DNA of 6,321 nucleotides from an uncultured Fusobacterium sp. (lineage in GTDB: Bacteria; Fusobacteriota; Fusobacteriia; Fusobacteriales; Fusobacteriaceae), in the NCBI GenBank assembly GCA_900545035.1, contig UQXM01000107.1:1-6321 (forward strand), given 5' to 3'. The number at the start of each line of letters is the position of its first letter. The first letter of the stretch is position 1. The position numbers were made by a program, and so were the translations under genes. Below are positions 1-5,960 of this stretch, piece after piece. The notes under the pieces were generated by a model that saw nothing but the letters and a program-made list of their open reading frames with translations, had not been told where the DNA came from and ran no database searches.

Positions 1-875
1 CCAAGCTCTCTTAATTTTTCAAGAGCTTCATTCATAACTTTTCTTACTCCCTCCGCTATTCCCTCAACAAAATATTCTTTGGGAACCCCTATTTTCATTC
101 CTTTAATATCTCTGTTCAAAGCTTGTGTGTAATCAGGAACAGGATTTTGTGATACAGTTGCATCATAATCATCATATCCTGCTATAACATTCATTGCCAG
201 AGCCACATCTTTTACAGATTTTGCAAGAGGTCCTATCTGGTCAAGAGATGAAGCAAAAGCCATAAGTCCATATCTCGATACTCTTCCGTAAGTAGGTTTT
301 AATCCGACAACTCCGCAGAAAGAAGCAGGCTGTCTGATACTTCCTCCCGTATCAGAACCAAGTGATATAAAACATTCCTGAGAGGCTATTGAAGTAGCAG
401 CTCCCCCTGAACTTCCTCCGGGAACTTTTGTAGTATCCCAAGGATTTTTAGTAAGTCCGTGATAAGAAGTTCTTGTTGTTCCTCCCATAGCAAACTCATC
501 CATATTTGTTTTTCCAATAATAACCGCATCTGCCTCTTTTAATTTTTTAACGACAGTTGCATCGTAAACACCGATATAGTTAGAAAGGATTTTTGAACAA
601 GAAGTAGTCAAATCTCCCTCTGATACCATATTATCTTTTATTGACACAGGGACACCTGCAAGAGCTCCTGTTTTTTCCCCTCTGGCTATTTTTTCGTCAA
701 CAGCTTTTGCTTCCTCAAGAGCTTTTTCTTTTCTCAATGAAACAAAACTGTTGATAAGCCCGTCTTTTTCTTCTATTCTTTCAAATACAGCTTTTGTTAC
801 TTCATAAGAAGTAATTTCTCTTTTTGCTATCTTCTCTCTGATTTCAAAAGCTGTAAGCTTTAGTATCTCATTCAT
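1..875 (-). CDS. gatA: Glutamyl-tRNA(Gln)/aspartyl-tRNA(Asn) amidotransferase subunit A, 3' end beyond window
   Basis: GatA is the glutaminase/amidase subunit of the cytoplasmic GatCAB complex. It releases ammonia from glutamine, which GatB uses to convert mischarged Glu-tRNA(Gln) or Asp-tRNA(Asn) to the correct aminoacyl-tRNA. The visible 291 codons read without a stop and carry the amidase-signature catalytic triad: Lys80 (in SIKDN), Ser155 (in PGGSSGGAA) and Ser179 (in GSDTGGSIRQPA), spaced as in known GatA proteins. The family motif near residues 125-137 reads MDEFAMGGTTRTS, a mild variant of the usual GG/GS-STE(N/T)S. The ATG at 873-875 is preceded by AGGAGG at 883-888, 7 nt away. It lies 29 nt downstream of gatC, which supports GatA over a generic amidase. 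The family is about 480-490 residues, so roughly 40% is off the left edge; gatB probably follows, but that is not visible. Confidence 0.96.
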   Translation of the reverse strand, partial: MNEILKLTAFEIREKIAKREITSYEVTKAVFERIEEKDGLINSFVSLRKEKALEEAKAVDEKIARGEKTGALAGVPVSIKDNMVSEGDLTTSCSKILSNYIGVYDATVVKKLKEADAVIIGKTNMDEFAMGGTTRTSYHGLTKNPWDTTKVPGGSSGGAATSIASQECFISLGSDTGGSIRQPASFCGVVGLKPTYGRVSRYGLMAFASSLDQIGPLAKSVKDVALAMNVIAGYDDYDATVSQNPVPDYTQALNRDIKGMKIGVPKEYFVEGIAEGVRKVMNEALEKLREL

Positions 876-904
876 GAGAATTCCTCCTAAAATTTCAGTA
901 TTTT

Positions 905-1198
905 TTATTCTCCACCAACAACTTTTGGAACAATTACTGCCCCGTCTTCAGCTTCCGGAGCATTTTTAAGTGCCTCTTCCACTGTAAGAGATTTTCTTAC
1001 CTTGTCATCTCTTAAATTGTTTACATCATCATTTACCTGTGATAACGGCTGTATTTCTGCTGCATCAACCTCTCCAAGCATATCGATATAATTTAATATA
1101 TCATTCAGCTCCTGCTGATATTTTTCTATCTCTTCGGGGCTGAATTCCAGTCTTGCCAGTTTAGCAACATGTAAAACTTCCTCTTTGCTTAAAGCCAT
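905..1198 (-). CDS. gatC: Glutamyl-tRNA(Gln)/aspartyl-tRNA(Asn) amidotransferase subunit C
   Basis: GatC is the small scaffold subunit that wraps around the GatA-GatB interface and stabilises the tRNA-dependent amidotransferase. The 97-residue length is normal for the family. Family hallmarks seen are the N-terminal helix VLHVAKLARLEF (residues 8-19), a helical EL..IL.YIDML segment (about 30-41), the central Q-P-L region (50-52), the LRDDKV stretch (62-67), and the conserved C-terminal NAPEAEDGAVIVPKVV. AGGAGG lies 5 nt before the ATG (1204-1209). gatA follows after 29 nt, giving the common C-A-B order. It sits 48 nt downstream of the pseudouridine synthase gene, with no convincing promoter or terminator in that gap, so co-transcription with upstream genes is likely. 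Confidence 0.95.
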   Translation of the reverse strand: MALSKEEVLHVAKLARLEFSPEEIEKYQQELNDILNYIDMLGEVDAAEIQPLSQVNDDVNNLRDDKVRKSLTVEEALKNAPEAEDGAVIVPKVVGGE

Positions 1199-1246
1199 CT
1201 CTACCTCCTGAATAAGTCTGTGTATTTAAATTTCTTTTTATATTTT

Positions 1247-1960
1247 TTAAAGTGAATACAAATATTTTATCTCTTTTTTTGTAAGGGGTCTGTATTCTCC
1301 TGTTTCAAGCCCGTCGAGTGTAAGTTCTCCCAACATAATTCTTTTAAGATTTATCACATTATGTCCCACTGATTCAAACATTCTTCTCACTTGTCTGTTT
1401 CTTCCTTCTTTTATGGCAAAATGAAGAACAGTACGATTTTCATCAGCCTGAAGTATTCTTGCTTTTGCAGGAAGAGTCATTTTATCGTCAAGCATAATTC
1501 CTTTTTTTAATTTATTAAGAGTTGAAAGATTTATATTTCCTCTGGCTTCCACAAGATAAGTTTTGTATACCTCTGTTCTCGGATGAATTATTTTATTAAA
1601 AATTTCTCCGTCGTTTGTCAAAAGCAGAAGCCCCTCTGTATCATAGTCAAGTCTGCCTATTGGAAATATCCTTTCTTTTGTTTCAATCATATCCACAACA
1701 GTTTTTCTTCCTCTTTCGTCTTTGGCTGTACTCAACACTCTTTTTGGCTTATTGAGAATAAAGTAAACTTTTTCGGATTTTGTTTTTGTGTTTACAGGTC
1801 TGCCGTTTACCAAAATTTCGTCTTCTTCGTTGACCTTTATCCCCGATTCAGCCAAAATCCCGTTTACTTTTATTTTCTTTTCTTCTATCATCTTGTCAAC
1901 AGCTCTTCTCGAACCTATTCCAAGCTCTGCAAGATATTTGTTAATCCTGATTTTTTCCAT
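1247..1960 (-). CDS. rluB: rRNA pseudouridine synthase, RluB/RsuA family
   Basis: This enzyme isomerises a specific uridine in ribosomal RNA to pseudouridine. An N-terminal S4 RNA-binding domain (about residues 3-50, IRINKYLAELGIGSRRAVDKMI) is followed by an RsuA/RluB/E/F-type catalytic domain. The motif GRLDYDTEGLLLLTNDGE starts at residue 102 and its Asp105 is the expected nucleophile. The second family motif KEGRNRQVRRM is at 184-194. At 237 residues the length is typical. The exact target (23S U2605 for RluB, other sites for RluE/RluF, 16S U516 for RsuA; E. coli numbering) cannot be fixed from sequence alone. RluB is favoured because the gene is coupled to scpB, a frequent pairing in bacteria. 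The ATG has AAAGGA 8 nt upstream (1969-1974), and the gene overlaps the scpB 3' end by 20 nt, suggesting translational coupling. Confidence 0.92.
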   Translation of the reverse strand: MEKIRINKYLAELGIGSRRAVDKMIEEKKIKVNGILAESGIKVNEEDEILVNGRPVNTKTKSEKVYFILNKPKRVLSTAKDERGRKTVVDMIETKERIFPIGRLDYDTEGLLLLTNDGEIFNKIIHPRTEVYKTYLVEARGNINLSTLNKLKKGIMLDDKMTLPAKARILQADENRTVLHFAIKEGRNRQVRRMFESVGHNVINLKRIMLGELTLDGLETGEYRPLTKKEIKYLYSL

Positions 1961-2471
1961 TTATTTTTTCCTTTATCTCATAGTAATTGGGAAGTTCGTC
2001 CACCGAATCAATCCCCAGATATCCTAAAAATTTGTCGGTTACCTCATAAAGATTTGGTTTTCCTATAGAATCTTTTTTCCCGCATACTCTTATAAATTTT
2101 TTATTTTCCATAGCGTAGATTATACTGTCCACACTCACTCCTCTTATCGCTTCAATTTCACTTTTTGTAACAGGCTGATTGTAAGCAATTATAGAAAGAG
2201 TTTCTATTGTTGAAGCTGAAAGTTTTCTCGGCTTTTTTTCCTGCTCGAAAAAGTTTGTAACAATTTCTCCGTATTTTGGATTTGACACAAGATAAACCGT
2301 ATCATCAAAAATTTCGATATTTATTCCTGTACTTTTTCTTTCTCCCTTTAACTCATAAAGAACAGGTATCAATTTATCCACCGAAAGAGAGAAAAATTTT
2401 GCCAGTTCTTTTATCTTGATATCTTCTCCTCCAAGAAAAAGTATCGCCTCAAGCTGTGGTTTTATATCCAT
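1941..2471 (-). CDS. scpB: Segregation and condensation protein B
   Basis: ScpB is a dimeric winged-helix accessory subunit of the SMC-ScpA condensin, which compacts and segregates the chromosome. Two winged-helix regions are apparent: about residues 1-70 (QLEAILFLGGEDIKIKELA) and 85-150. The second contains the family signature LS..TIETLSIIAYNQPVTKSEIEAIRG (84-111), followed by GKKDSIGKPNLYEVTDKFLGYLGI and DELP. The 176-residue length is slightly short but within the family range. The ATG at 2469-2471 has AGGTG 5 nt upstream (2477-2481) and lies 13 nt after the mreB stop. The usual partner gene scpA is not adjacent: the gene upstream is mreB and the gene downstream, overlapping by 20 nt, is the pseudouridine synthase. 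Confidence 0.95.
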   Translation of the reverse strand: MDIKPQLEAILFLGGEDIKIKELAKFFSLSVDKLIPVLYELKGERKSTGINIEIFDDTVYLVSNPKYGEIVTNFFEQEKKPRKLSASTIETLSIIAYNQPVTKSEIEAIRGVSVDSIIYAMENKKFIRVCGKKDSIGKPNLYEVTDKFLGYLGIDSVDELPNYYEIKEKINGKNQD

Positions 2472-2484
2472 TTTCTCACCTGTC

Positions 2485-3537
2485 CTAATAATTATTTTCA
2501 GGGGACATCAAAATAGATTTATACTCATTAAAATTATTCAGGAATTTTTCAATTCCGTTTATAACTGCATTCAATGGGTCTTCTACTACTGTTACATTAA
2601 GTTTTAGTGCATTGGCAAGTTTTTTGTCAAGCCCCCTCAATAATGCTCCCCCTCCTGTCAAATATATTCCTGTTCTCTTAATATCAGATGAAAGTTCAGG
2701 CGGAGTTTTTTCCAAAATTGATTTTATTTCTTCAATAATCTGATCTCCCGCTTCCTCAAGAGCATTTGCAATCTCTGTTGATGTAACTGTTATATTCACA
2801 GGAAGTCCTGTAATCAAGTTTCTTCCGCTGATTTCACAAGTAAGTTCTTCTTCCAAAGGAATAATTGCTCCTATCTCTTTTTTCAGAGTTTCCGCAGTTT
2901 TATATCCGATTAAAAGATTGTGTTCCTGTCTTATATATTCAGTGATAAGATTATCAAATCTGTCCCCGGCAACTTTCAGAGAAGATGTTTTTACAATACC
3001 GCCAAGAGAAATAACACCAATTTCTGTTGTTCCTCCCCCAATATCGACTATAAGGTTTCCTTCAGGCTGAAATACATCTATTCCCGCACCGATTGCTGCT
3101 GCCATAGGCTCTTCTATAAGAAAAGCTTCTCTTGCTCCCGCATCTGTGCTGATATCTATTACAGCTCTCTTCTCAACTTGAGTAACTCCGGCAGGAACAC
3201 AAATTAAAACTCTCGGACCTGCCAATTTCCCCGAACCTTTGTTTATCTCCTTGTAAAATCCTCTCAGCATTTTTTCTGTTACTTCATAATCTGCAATAAC
3301 TCCATTTTTAAGTGGTCTGATTGCATCTATGTATGCAGGAGTTTTTCCTATCATAGCCTTTGCTTTTTCCCCCACAGCATAAAGTTCTTTTGTTTTGTTA
3401 TTGATTGCAACAACAGAAGGAGAGTTAAGCACAATTCCTTTTCTCTTTACGCAAATAAGAGTATTGGAAGTTCCAAGGTCAATACCCAAATCTTCCGAAA
3501 ACAATCCCCAGAATTTATTAAAATAGTTTTTTAACAT
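2485..3537 (-). CDS. mreB: Rod shape-determining protein MreB
   Basis: MreB is the bacterial actin that forms ATP-dependent filaments under the inner membrane and guides the elongasome that builds the lateral cell wall. The actin-fold motifs are intact: phosphate-1 loop DLGIDLGTSNTLI (residues 16-28), the IEEPMAAAIGAG segment (141-152) with the likely catalytic Glu143, phosphate-2 loop IVDIGGGTTEIGVISLGG (163-180), and the adenosine motif GIYLTGGGALLRGLDKKL (290-307). The N-terminus MLKNYFNKFWGLF is amphipathic, consistent with membrane binding as in Gram-negative MreB. The 350-residue length is normal. The start is supported by AGAGGTG 5 nt upstream (3543-3549). It lies 20 nt after maf and 13 nt before scpB. 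mreC and mreD, often next to mreB, are absent here. MreB paralogues such as Mbl cannot be excluded. Confidence 0.95.
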   Translation of the reverse strand: MLKNYFNKFWGLFSEDLGIDLGTSNTLICVKRKGIVLNSPSVVAINNKTKELYAVGEKAKAMIGKTPAYIDAIRPLKNGVIADYEVTEKMLRGFYKEINKGSGKLAGPRVLICVPAGVTQVEKRAVIDISTDAGAREAFLIEEPMAAAIGAGIDVFQPEGNLIVDIGGGTTEIGVISLGGIVKTSSLKVAGDRFDNLITEYIRQEHNLLIGYKTAETLKKEIGAIIPLEEELTCEISGRNLITGLPVNITVTSTEIANALEEAGDQIIEEIKSILEKTPPELSSDIKRTGIYLTGGGALLRGLDKKLANALKLNVTVVEDPLNAVINGIEKFLNNFNEYKSILMSPENNY

Positions 3538-3557
3538 TTTTTCACCTCTAAAATTAA

Positions 3558-4136
3558 TTATAAATTTTCTAAATTATCCAAATCCATACCGACTTCTGTC
3601 AAACGGCGAAGAAATCTTCCAAGGGGAAAGCCCATTACAGAGAAAAAATCACCCTCTATTTTCTCAACAAAATACGCTCCTTTTCCCTGTATGCCGTAAG
3701 CACCTGCTTTATCCATAGGCTCTTTTGTGTTGATATACCAGTTTATTTCTTCATCGGATAAATTCTTAAAAAATACTTTTGTAACTTCAGCATCATTTAA
3801 AAATATATTCTTTTTCAAATTTACAAAGGAATAAGCTGTTATAACATCATGTGATTTTCCGGAAAGAGATTTCAGCATTTCAAAAGCTTCTGTTTCATCT
3901 TTAGGCTTACCTAATATTTTTCCGTCAATCACCACAACTGTATCGGCTCCCACAACATTCTCATTAGGATAATCTTTTGCAGCTGCCATAGTTTTCTGCT
4001 GTGCAATATCCATGATTTTTTCTTTAATCTCTTCTTTGCTGCTTATCTCATCAATATTTTTTGACACTGTTTTCAACGAAAATCCAAAATTTTCCAAAAT
4101 TTCTTTTCTTCTGGGAGAATTTGATGCAAGAATCAT
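3558..4136 (-). CDS. maf: Maf family nucleoside triphosphate pyrophosphatase
   Basis: Maf proteins hydrolyse non-canonical or specific nucleoside triphosphates (dTTP, UTP and modified forms in the YhdE branch) to monophosphate and pyrophosphate. They are linked to cell-division arrest and nucleotide-pool cleaning. The N-terminus MILASNSPRRKEIL carries the SxSPRR substrate-binding motif (residues 5-10). NVVGADTVVVIDGKILGKP (60-78) contains the catalytic Asp65. The conserved C-terminal part, AGAYGIQGKGAYFVEKIEGD then FFSVMGFPL (144-172), resembles the dTTP/UTP-type subfamily, so that substrate is my inference. The 192-residue length is normal. The ATG overlaps the TGA of the upstream membrane-protein gene by 4 nt (ATGA), implying translational coupling, and AGGAGG at 4147-4152 lies 10 nt upstream. 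The maf-mreB neighbourhood is common in bacteria. Confidence 0.94.
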   Translation of the reverse strand: MILASNSPRRKEILENFGFSLKTVSKNIDEISSKEEIKEKIMDIAQQKTMAAAKDYPNENVVGADTVVVIDGKILGKPKDETEAFEMLKSLSGKSHDVITAYSFVNLKKNIFLNDAEVTKVFFKNLSDEEINWYINTKEPMDKAGAYGIQGKGAYFVEKIEGDFFSVMGFPLGRFLRRLTEVGMDLDNLENL

Positions 4137-4879
4137 TTTTGTACTTCCTCCTTTTTCTCTTCTGTTTCTTTTTCCTCTGCAAGATTTTCAATAACAATTT
4201 TTACAGGAAGCTTGTCTTTTTCAATAGCTTCATCAACTTTTTCTTTTATAACCGTTTCCAAAATAATATTCTGCTTTTGATACTCATCAGCTTTCTGCGT
4301 TTCCAAAGTTTCTTTTATGGCTATCTGCGTCTGCATCTGTTCAAGCAGAGCTTTTTTCATTTTAAGAGCTTCACGCCTTTTTTGACATCTTCTCACATAT
4401 TTTATAAATCCTATTATCTCTTTTCCTGTAAGAAAAAAGAGAGAGATAAAAACCATAACAGAAAAAAATATTATAACATAATTAAATTTATATGTATCAA
4501 ACAAATGTACGCCCAAATATGTCATAAGAAATCCCATTTTGTATTTCATAAGACACAGCTCGATTACGGCTGATTCGCTCATTTTCTCATAATATTTCAG
4601 AAATCCTATAAAAAGCGACGAAGCCGATATAAGAAAAATTATCATAAAAAAAAGTCTTGTTTTGTACAAAATTCTCTTTTTCCTGCTGTCCAAAAAAGTA
4701 AAAAATATATCCAAAAAAACTATAAATACAGCAGGAATAAAAAATATTCCAAAATAGTTTTTTCCAAAATTTAAAACTTCATCACAGTACTCATATCCTT
4801 TTTTGAAAAAGAAAAAAATCAGTGAAATCATAACAACTATAAAAACGGCTCGTATCACAATCTTTTTTTTCTTGTTCAT
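4133..4879 (-). CDS. Four-helix membrane protein resembling the FtsK/SpoIIIE N-terminal domain, no motor domain
   Basis: I do not recognise this protein with certainty. It has 248 residues: a short basic N-terminus (NKKKK), hydrophobic helices at about 8-25, 42-63, 76-95 and 133-151, and a weaker hydrophobic segment at 115-126. A charged Lys/Glu/Gln-rich part (about 160-248) is predicted to be helical or coiled-coil. Order and motifs recall the FtsK/SpoIIIE four-TM domain: a ..FGIFFIPAVFIVFLD.. helix, an ..SESAV.. loop, then a Gly-containing half-helix and a last helix ending in LTGK, like the family's V-TGR/TGS end, followed by a basic stretch (KYVRRCQKRR). FtsK's linker and RecA-like motor (no Walker motifs) are missing; the ORF ends in TGA overlapping maf by 4 nt. 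It is the first gene after the promoter at 4918-4946. The ATG at 4877-4879 has AGGAG at 4889-4893, 9 nt upstream. The CDS call is firm; the FtsK-like fold is moderate inference from memory, not a search. Confidence 0.88.
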   Translation of the reverse strand: MNKKKKIVIRAVFIVVMISLIFFFFKKGYEYCDEVLNFGKNYFGIFFIPAVFIVFLDIFFTFLDSRKKRILYKTRLFFMIIFLISASSLFIGFLKYYEKMSESAVIELCLMKYKMGFLMTYLGVHLFDTYKFNYVIIFFSVMVFISLFFLTGKEIIGFIKYVRRCQKRREALKMKKALLEQMQTQIAIKETLETQKADEYQKQNIILETVIKEKVDEAIEKDKLPVKIVIENLAEEKETEEKKEEVQK

Positions 4880-4917
4880 TGAAGTCTGCTCCTAAAAATT
4901 ATTTATACAACATCATT

Positions 4918-4946
4918 ATTTTACCATAGAGGCAGTGCGTTTTCAA
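4918..4946 (-). promoter_or_regulatory. Promoter of the membrane protein-maf-mreB-scpB-rluB-gatCA series
   Basis: Read on the minus strand there is TTGAAA (4941-4946), a 17-nt spacer, and TAAAAT (4918-4923) preceded by TGG, i.e. an extended TGn -10. Transcription should start near 4910-4912, giving a leader of about 30 nt that contains the AGGAG site at 4889-4893. No other equally good minus-strand promoter was noticed between here and gatA, so it may serve the whole series. Confidence 0.7.
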
Positions 4947-4951
4947 GAAAT

Positions 4952-4968
4952 AAAGAGTAATACTTTTT
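4952..4968. repeat. 17-bp inverted repeat between divergent promoters (possible operator)
   Basis: AAAGAGTA-A-TACTTTTT is a palindrome with a single central base and 7 of 8 arm positions paired (mismatch 4955/4965). It sits just outside the -35 of the minus-strand promoter and overlaps the -35 position of the plus-strand promoter. With a one-base loop it cannot form an RNA hairpin, so a DNA operator for a dimeric regulator is the more natural reading. In AT-rich DNA it could also be chance. Confidence 0.3.
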
Positions 4969-4992
4969 TATTAAAAAAATATGTGATATAAT
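4964..4992 (+). promoter_or_regulatory. Promoter of the RseC-MORN-Cys-rich operon
   Basis: TATAAT at 4987-4992 is a perfect -10, and TGA just before it (4984-4986) makes it an extended -10. At 17-nt spacing the -35 position (4964-4969) is only TTTTTT, a poor match, as expected where an extended -10 compensates. Start of transcription is predicted near 4998-5000, about 30 nt before the ATG at 5031. Confidence 0.7.
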
Positions 4993-5014
4993 TTAGAAAC
5001 AGGCAAAAGAAAAC

Positions 5015-5021
5015 AGGGGTG
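5015..5021 (+). promoter_or_regulatory. Ribosome binding site that sets the RseC start at 5031
   Basis: AGGGGTG lies 9 nt before ATG 5031-5033 and resembles the AGAGGTG and AGGTG sites used by mreB and scpB in this window. The in-frame GTG at 5019-5021 is part of this site and has no good ribosome binding site of its own, so the ATG is preferred and the protein is 148 rather than 152 residues. Confidence 0.65.
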
Positions 5022-5030
5022 AAACAAAAA

Positions 5031-5477
5031 ATGAAAAGCAGCGGAAAAGTTACAGAAATAAACGGAAATACAATAAAAGTAAAAATGTTTAAAGAAAGTT
5101 CATGTGCTCATTGCTCAGGATGCGGAGATGCCAGCAAACTTACAAGAGAGCTGGAGCTTTTTTACGACGGAGAGGTTGAAGTAGGGGATATAGTTACATT
5201 TGAACTGGAAGATGCAAAAATGTTAAAAATAGGATTTCTTGTATATATCCTGCCAATCCTTATGATGATTTTAGGATTTGTTGTCAGCAGCAAAATGGGA
5301 AACAGCGAAAAAACAAGTGTCTTTATTTCTTTCGGATTTTTAACAGTTTCTTTTGTGTGTCTGCATATTTACGATAAATATTTTGTAAAAGAAAAAGTTC
5401 AGATGATTGTAACTGCGGTTGAAAAAGATACACATGAATTTAATACAGACAGCTGCACAAAGGGAGCAAAAAAATAA
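5031..5477 (+). CDS. rseC: RseC/MucC-family positive regulator / redox membrane protein
   Basis: RseC-family proteins are small inner-membrane proteins. In E. coli RseC acts with the Rsx (Rnf-like) electron-transfer complex that keeps SoxR reduced and has been linked to sigma-E control; in other bacteria they occur with Rnf or stand alone. The 148-residue product shows the family layout. A soluble N-terminal beta-rich part begins SSGKVTEINGNTIKV and holds the cysteine cluster CAHCSGC (Cys25, Cys28, Cys31), followed by VGDIV (51-55). Two membrane helices lie at about 66-86 (GFLVYILPILMMILGFVVS, with the family's Y-L-P) and 95-114, then a short charged tail containing one more Cys. The cluster is a plausible iron-sulfur or disulfide site; this is inference. 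Its stop overlaps the next start by 1 nt (TAATG). The divergent promoter is at 4964-4992. Confidence 0.87.
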   Translation: MKSSGKVTEINGNTIKVKMFKESSCAHCSGCGDASKLTRELELFYDGEVEVGDIVTFELEDAKMLKIGFLVYILPILMMILGFVVSSKMGNSEKTSVFISFGFLTVSFVCLHIYDKYFVKEKVQMIVTAVEKDTHEFNTDSCTKGAKK

Positions 5478-5941
5478 TGAAAAAATTTTTTTGCGGGATA
5501 ATATTCTTCACAATATTTTCTTTTTCTTTCGGAAAAATGCAGGCAGTTTCAAAGTATCAGGTTAAAGATGTTCAAGGGATAACTATCTCTCTCAGAGGAA
5601 ACGAACCTTTTACAGGAATGGTAGCAGACGGAAAGGACAGAGAATATTATCTGAAAGGAAAACCTCACGGAAAATGGGTGTCTTTTTACAGCAACGGAAA
5701 AATAAAATCCATAGAAAACTGGAAAGAGGGTATTCTTGACGGCAAATATATCCTTTATAATGAAAACGGAAAAAAAGTTCTCGAAACTCATTATAAAAAA
5801 GGTATCGATCATGGGAAATATGCTGTCTACCATAAAAACGGAAAACTCCGTATAACAGGAAGAATAAAAAACGGCGTTCCTGTGGGAAAATGGAAAATCT
5901 ATAATGAGAACGGAAAACTTGCAGGAATGAGTAAATATTAA
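5477..5941 (+). CDS. Exported MORN_2-type (YwqK-like) repeat protein
   Basis: This is a 154-residue protein with an N-terminal signal sequence (MKKFFCGIIFFTIFSFSFG, cleavage probably near 19-23). Cys6 is too early and lacks a lipobox, so lipidation is unlikely. The mature part is a run of four units of 24 residues starting at 61, 85, 109 and 133 (the last cut to 22). Each follows G..(D/H)GK(W/Y)..Y..NGK, e.g. GKWVSFYSNGK, GKYILYNENGK, GKYAVYHKNGK and GKWKIYNENGK. A degenerate half unit (EPFTGMV) lies near 43-49. This is the MORN_2 pattern, a beta-hairpin repeat that stacks into an elongated sheet. Such proteins are often labelled 'YwqK family antitoxin', but no toxin is next to it and the export signal argues against that. 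Location is periplasm or surface; the ligand is unknown. It starts at the TAATG overlap with rseC, with AGGGAG 10 nt upstream. Confidence 0.88.
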   Translation: MKKFFCGIIFFTIFSFSFGKMQAVSKYQVKDVQGITISLRGNEPFTGMVADGKDREYYLKGKPHGKWVSFYSNGKIKSIENWKEGILDGKYILYNENGKKVLETHYKKGIDHGKYAVYHKNGKLRITGRIKNGVPVGKWKIYNENGKLAGMSKY

Positions 5942-5960
5942 CTTACATTGAGGAAATATT

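Noticed and set aside
1199..1246. Separate promoter for gatC (TATAAA on the minus strand at 1237-1242)
   Set aside because: No acceptable -35 is found at 16-18 nt spacing and there is no TGn. In such AT-rich DNA the -10-like match is expected by chance.
1583..2068. Plus-strand ORFs at 1583-2068 and 1788-2027
   Set aside because: They lie antisense to the pseudouridine synthase and scpB, whose domains are unmistakable. Their Phe/Ser-rich translations are typical of the reverse strand of AT-rich genes, with no recognisable motif.
2416..3207. Plus-strand ORFs at 2416-2607 and 2920-3207
   Set aside because: Both are antisense to mreB/scpB, with low-complexity translations and no family signature.
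4012..4573. Plus-strand ORFs at 4012-4194 and 4061-4573
   Set aside because: They are shadows of maf and the membrane-protein gene. The Phe/Leu-rich composition reflects Lys/Glu codons on the other strand, and no plausible promoter or ribosome site supports them.
5019..5021. GTG as start of the RseC protein
   Set aside because: It is part of the AGGGGTG ribosome binding site for ATG 5031 and has no good site upstream. The family's N-terminal block begins right after the ATG.
5549..5833. Minus-strand ORF inside the MORN repeat gene
   Set aside because: It is antisense to a clear repeat protein, and its apparent pattern is a mirror of the NGK repeats.
5477..5941. Toxin-antitoxin module around the YwqK-like protein
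   Set aside because: Neither neighbour resembles a toxin, and the protein has an export signal. The antitoxin label is a database habit for MORN_2 proteins.
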